NCBI GenBank assembly: GCA_045579705.1
Contig: JAZNMP010000004.1
Location: 1 to 64,000, forward strand
DNA length: 64,000 nt
Direction of reading: 5' to 3'
Source: Lachnocurva sp045579705
Lineage (GTDB): Bacteria; Bacillota; Clostridia; Lachnospirales; Lachnospiraceae
Made by a program: the position numbers and the translations under genes. The notes beneath the pieces were generated by a model that saw only the letters and a program-made list of their open reading frames with translations, had not been told where the DNA came from and ran no database searches. Within the stretch, counting starts at the first letter, position 1. The number at the start of each line of letters is the position of its first letter. Shown here piece by piece: positions 60,249 through 64,000 of this stretch.

Positions 60249-61658
60249 TTATTTTCCTCCGAGCAACTGCTTTACAACATGCTGAATGTTTACAACCTCA
60301 AGGTCATCTGGAACGCCCTGTCCATTACAAACATATGACAAATCAGTATTTGCATAGAGTTTCGTACTCAGGATATTTCCCATAACATCTGTCTCATCTA
60401 ACTTCGTAAAAATAAGGTGGAAGTCAGTGAATGCCTTATAAATATCCACGATTGCTTTCAAATCACGATACTTAGTTGTAGCACTCAAAACCAGGTAGAC
60501 ATCTTTTTCAAAAGCTGGATCTACGGCATTTAGAATATCTTCCATATCTTTACGCTGCTCTTTATTCTTATGAGAAAAACCAGCTGTATCTACCAGAATT
60601 AAATCTAAACCGCCCATTTTTGCGATAGCTTCATTCATATCGTCTTTAGTCAAAACAACATCGAGAGGAATCTCCAAAATATTTGCATAAGTTCTAAGCT
60701 GATCAGTAGCGGCTATTCTGTATGTATCTGTAGTAAGAAGTCCTACGGATTTACCATAATTAAGCTTATATCTGGAGGCAAGCTTCGCTATAGTTGTAGT
60801 CTTTCCTACACCTGTAGGCCCAATCAGAAATACTATGAGAGGTTTACTATCGCCACAAACGATTGTCTTTGGCTTTCCCATCATGAGTACAAGCTTCTGA
60901 TAAACATTTGAAAGCAGATAGTCCAGATTATTTCCTGTTCTGATGACTTTTTCCATATCTTTAATAATCTGGTTAACGTACTTCTCATCAACTTCATTAG
61001 AAAGCAAAACATCGTAAAGCATGCTTACAAACTGACGATTAGAGGTTTTATTTTTTTCCTCCATATCCGCATTTATAGCATCTTTGAGATTTACGAAATC
61101 ATCCTCTGGCTGAGGAACTGGATTTCTAACGATAGAGCTTCTGTTATACGCAGGATTTCTAACTTCTGTAAGTGTATTTCCTGGAAGCAGTGAATCTAAA
61201 CGTTTGTCCTCTGCGTTTGCAAAATGATCATTCTGATAAGAATTCTGCTGTTTTGAGTACTCTTTACTTTCGCTCTTCTGAATCACCTCATTTACAGCTG
61301 CGAAAGCACTTCTAAGAGATTCTTCTGCTAAAGCAGTTTCATCAGGCTTTGATTCTGTGGACTGAGAAGGCATAGGCTGTGGGCGCTTAGGCTCAACATG
61401 CTTTACCACACCTCTCTCACCTGCAACGGCATCAAAATGTCCGCCTTCACCGAGAGCCGCTGATGGATTCTTTCTAACTGGAGTCGCATCATCTTCTAGC
61501 GCTGCAGTTACTTCGTATGTGCTGGTCTTAAAGATACCAAATACACCTTTAGGACGCACCTCCTTTACATTCATAATAACTACAGAATCGCCCAGCTCAT
61601 TCTTTGCATTCTGAATAGCTTCATCTCTAGTATTTCCTGTGAATTTCTTAATTGTCAT
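60249..61658 (-). CDS. flhF: Flagellar placement SRP-type GTPase FlhF
   Basis: SRP-family GTPase setting flagellar position. The N-terminal B domain (about 1-200; MTIKKFTGNTRDEAIQNAK start) is charged and variable; the NG domain (about 200-469) has FLIGPTGVGKTTTIAKLAS (about 277-295), DTYRIAATDQLRTYA (about 309-323), DTAGFSHK and TKLDETDVMGN. Length 469. It overlaps flhA by 11 bases. Confidence 0.95.
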   Translation of the reverse strand: MTIKKFTGNTRDEAIQNAKNELGDSVVIMNVKEVRPKGVFGIFKTSTYEVTAALEDDATPVRKNPSAALGEGGHFDAVAGERGVVKHVEPKRPQPMPSQSTESKPDETALAEESLRSAFAAVNEVIQKSESKEYSKQQNSYQNDHFANAEDKRLDSLLPGNTLTEVRNPAYNRSSIVRNPVPQPEDDFVNLKDAINADMEEKNKTSNRQFVSMLYDVLLSNEVDEKYVNQIIKDMEKVIRTGNNLDYLLSNVYQKLVLMMGKPKTIVCGDSKPLIVFLIGPTGVGKTTTIAKLASRYKLNYGKSVGLLTTDTYRIAATDQLRTYANILEIPLDVVLTKDDMNEAIAKMGGLDLILVDTAGFSHKNKEQRKDMEDILNAVDPAFEKDVYLVLSATTKYRDLKAIVDIYKAFTDFHLIFTKLDETDVMGNILSTKLYANTDLSYVCNGQGVPDDLEVVNIQHVVKQLLGGK

Positions 61659-63708
61659 CTATTGCCACCATTCCCACTGATCGTAATTCTACGTTCGGTT
61701 CCACTTCATTGAATGAAACGACGATCAAATCTCTGTAATAATCCTCTGTCAAATTTTTGAAATACATACGAACGATAGGCGAGCAAACCACTATAGGCGC
61801 CAATCCCTGTTCTTCAAATTTCTTTATCTCAAATCCGAGAGAATCCATGATCATTCGAACTCGATCCGGATCCAACGTCAGATAAGCCCCTTGTTCTGTC
61901 TGTTTAACAGATCCCATTATTTCCTGTTCCAATCTAGGATCTATCGTAATAACATCGGAAGTTTCATTTGAAGGAAAGTATTTACTTGAAATAGCTCTCT
62001 TCAGTCCCTGACGAACATATTCCGTCAAAACATCTGTATCTCTGGTTGTGGACGCATGATCTGCGAGCACCTCAAAGATTGAAAGCAAATCTCGAATAGA
62101 AATTCCTTCCTTTAAGAGATTCTGAAGGACTTTTTCAATCTCACCAAGTCCGAGTAGTTTCGGTGTAAGCTCGTCTACCAAAACCGGATTTGTCTTCTTC
62201 AGATTCTCTACCAGATTCTGAACATCCTGTCTAGTGAGGAGTTCATCGATATGTGTTCTGATAACTTCTGTCAAATGTGTAGCTATAATAGAAGGCGGAT
62301 CTACAACTGTATAGCCTAAGCTTTCCGCTCTCTCCCTCTGGGATTCTGTAATCCAGATAGCCGGTAGATGGAAGGAAGGTTCAAAAGTAGGAATACCTGT
62401 AATCTCTTCCTCCACATATCCAGGATTCATAGCCATATAGTGGTCAAACAGGATTTCTCCTTCAGCTACCTGAATGCCTTTAATCTTTATAATATACTGG
62501 TTCGGATTCAGCTGAATATTATCTCGAAGTCTGATAATCGGAACAACAGTACCTAATTCCAAAGCAATCTGTCTACGAATCATAACAACTCGATCTAACA
62601 GGTCACCACCCTGGTTAACATCTGCCAGAGGAATGATTCCATAACCAAACTCGAGCTCGATAGGATCGACCTGAAGAAGTGATACGACATTTTCTGGGCG
62701 ACGGACTTCTTCTGCTTCAGTCTCCTCTGCTTCCACGGTTTCCTCTGTAGATTCAATATCGAGATTTTTCTGAATGTTATAACCTGTTACGATCAAGGCA
62801 ACACCAAGTCCACAGAAGATAACCCAGTTTAACGGAGTAAAGATTCCGAGGAATGTCAGAACCGCTCCTGCTAAAAGCAGAACCTGCGAATTGCCAAATA
62901 ACTGCTTAACGAGTGTTTCACCAAAGTCGTTCTCATTTGAACCCTTTGTAACCAAAATACCTGTAGACAGCGAAATAAGCAGTGATGGAATCTGTGAGGT
63001 AATACCATCACCTATAGTCAAAATTCCATACTGCTGAAAAGCTTCGGCCGCATCCATTCCTGATACTGTGATTCCCATCGTGATACCACCCACCAAATTG
63101 ATGATGGTGATAATCAAACCTGCAATGGCATCTCCCTTTACGTACTTCGTAGCACCATCCATGTTACCGAAGAAAGAAGACTCATCCTGAAGTTTCTTTC
63201 TACGCGCAGCTGCTTGTTCGTCATTTATTGCACCTGTATTCAAATCGGCATCGATAGCCATCTGTTTACCCGGCATAGCGTCCAAAGAGAATCGAGCTGA
63301 TACTTCAGCTACTCGCTCTGAACCTTTGTTGATAACCATAAACTGAATAATAAGCAGAATTACGAATACAATCGCACCTATTATGATATTACCTCCACCT
63401 ACGAACTGTCCGAAGGTAACAACGACATTTCCAGGATTACCTGTAGTCAAAATAAGTCGTGTAGAACTTACATTCAAAGATATTCTAAATATCGTAGTAA
63501 ACAGCAACAACGTCGGGAAAAAAGCCATATCCAGAATTTCTTTCATGAATATAGTATTCAACATAATCGTCAATGCTATTCCGATATTAAATGCCAAAAG
63601 TAAATCTAGTAATATTGAGGGAATCGGTACAATAAAGAAAACTACTGCAGCTAGCATATAGAGAACAACACCTAAGTCCATTCCATTTATGTTAAGTTTA
63701 GTCTGCAC
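61648..63708 (-). CDS. flhA: Flagellar export apparatus protein FlhA
   Basis: Large export-gate component of the flagellar type III secretion system. The N-terminal half has about eight membrane helices with the conserved FHIPEP-family region (DAMPGKQMAIDADLNTGAI, about 155-173, and the following cytoplasmic loop); the C-terminal half (about 345-686) is the cytosolic docking domain. The start is GTG at 63708 with GGAGG six bases upstream. Length 686 is normal. It follows flhB by 23 bases. Confidence 0.96.
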   Translation of the reverse strand: MQTKLNINGMDLGVVLYMLAAVVFFIVPIPSILLDLLLAFNIGIALTIMLNTIFMKEILDMAFFPTLLLFTTIFRISLNVSSTRLILTTGNPGNVVVTFGQFVGGGNIIIGAIVFVILLIIQFMVINKGSERVAEVSARFSLDAMPGKQMAIDADLNTGAINDEQAAARRKKLQDESSFFGNMDGATKYVKGDAIAGLIITIINLVGGITMGITVSGMDAAEAFQQYGILTIGDGITSQIPSLLISLSTGILVTKGSNENDFGETLVKQLFGNSQVLLLAGAVLTFLGIFTPLNWVIFCGLGVALIVTGYNIQKNLDIESTEETVEAEETEAEEVRRPENVVSLLQVDPIELEFGYGIIPLADVNQGGDLLDRVVMIRRQIALELGTVVPIIRLRDNIQLNPNQYIIKIKGIQVAEGEILFDHYMAMNPGYVEEEITGIPTFEPSFHLPAIWITESQRERAESLGYTVVDPPSIIATHLTEVIRTHIDELLTRQDVQNLVENLKKTNPVLVDELTPKLLGLGEIEKVLQNLLKEGISIRDLLSIFEVLADHASTTRDTDVLTEYVRQGLKRAISSKYFPSNETSDVITIDPRLEQEIMGSVKQTEQGAYLTLDPDRVRMIMDSLGFEIKKFEEQGLAPIVVCSPIVRMYFKNLTEDYYRDLIVVSFNEVEPNVELRSVGMVAIDDN

Positions 63709-63731
63709 TTTTTCCCTCCTTTCTGTATTAA

Positions 63732-64000
63732 CTAATTTGTTTTACTATTATATACCAACGCAAGAATCTCCGCCACAGCTTCGTACAATTCAGGCGGTAT
63801 TTCCTGCCCTATATCAACCGTCGCATAGAGCGCTCTAGCAAGCGGTTTATTCTCCATAATCATGATATTGTTTTCGCGAGCCACTTCTTTAATCTTGTTA
63901 GCCACATAGTCCTCACCTTTTGCGACAACAACCGGAGCAACAGATTCATCTGCATCGTATTTCAAAGCTATTGCCAAATGCGTAGGGTTTGTAATTACGA
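63732..64000 (-). CDS. flhB: Flagellar export switch FlhB, C-terminal domain (cut by window edge)
   Basis: FlhB controls substrate switching of flagellar export. The window begins at VITNPTHLAIALKYD, so the autocleavage motif NPTH is right at the edge, and the remaining 80-odd residues (VAKGEDYVANKIKEVARENNI, core KGEDYVANKIKEVA; ENKPLARALYATVDIGQEIP, core NKPLARALY) are the cytosolic FlhB-C domain. It stops with TAG. The membrane part and start are outside the window, so a FliR-FlhB fusion can be neither shown nor excluded. Confidence 0.94.
   Translation of the reverse strand, partial: VITNPTHLAIALKYDADESVAPVVVAKGEDYVANKIKEVARENNIMIMENKPLARALYATVDIGQEIPPELYEAVAEILALVYNSKTN

Overview
The window is a nearly saturated, single-direction stretch of a bacterial chromosome: every supported gene is read from the minus strand. 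Gene content and order point to a motile, low-to-mid-GC Firmicute of the Lachnospiraceae/Clostridia type. The order follows the classic Bacillus subtilis block (flhB-flhA-flhF-flhG ... cheB-cheA-cheW-cheC-cheD-sigD-swrB-rpsB-tsf-pyrH-frr-uppS-cdsA-dxr-rseP-polC ... rimP-nusA-ylxR-ylxQ-infB-rbfA-truB-ribF-rpsO-pnp), with lineage-specific insertions. Genus cannot be fixed from the sequence alone.

Layout in transcription order (right to left). 64000-49372: flagellar export (flhB C-terminus, flhA), flagellar number and placement GTPases (flhF, flhG), a PilZ protein, chemotaxis genes (cheB, cheA, cheW, cheC, cheD), sigma-D, FapA-like, SwrB-like and MltG-like envelope proteins. 49375-44496: rpsB-tsf, then a polysaccharide deacetylase and a bactofilin inserted before pyrH-frr. 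44460-30359: uppS-cdsA-dxr-rseP-ispG-polC (isoprenoid, lipid and replication functions), followed by chorismate mutase, Ppx-like, ppk and a HAD phosphatase. 30318-29002: infC-rpmI-rplT with an attenuator leader. 28955-27821: galE. 27820-26750: a 1.1-kb gene-free region built of two different, strictly periodic hairpin arrays, each next to one copy of a 68-bp direct repeat. 26718-18506: strong promoter, tRNA-Glu, terminator, then rimP-nusA-ylxR-ylxQ-infB-rbfA-nrnA, a second terminator, truB-ribF. 18504-14500: an inserted nlpC/P60, chemoreceptor and sugar-binding lipoprotein set. 14466-10494: rpsO-pnp-scpA-scpB. 10454-1: a sodium-pump decarboxylase/transcarboxylase operon that runs without a visible break into rpiR, an FAD enzyme, cmk-ispH-rpsA and cheR (cut by the window edge).

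Most unusual observations: (1) the hairpin-array locus at 26850-27828; (2) tsf (EF-Ts) is interrupted by an in-frame amber codon at 47915-47917; (3) CheB has an intact methylesterase triad but a receiver domain whose phospho-acceptor aspartate is asparagine; (4) a tRNA-Glu-terminator-rimP-nusA arrangement resembling the E. coli metY-rimP-nusA operon; (5) intrinsic terminators placed directly against the Shine-Dalgarno of truB, rimP and the deacetylase gene; (6) a Na+ pump operon carrying two different carboxyltransferase subunits; and (7) an overlapping, frame-shifted ispH/rpsA pair that related Clostridia encode as one fused protein.
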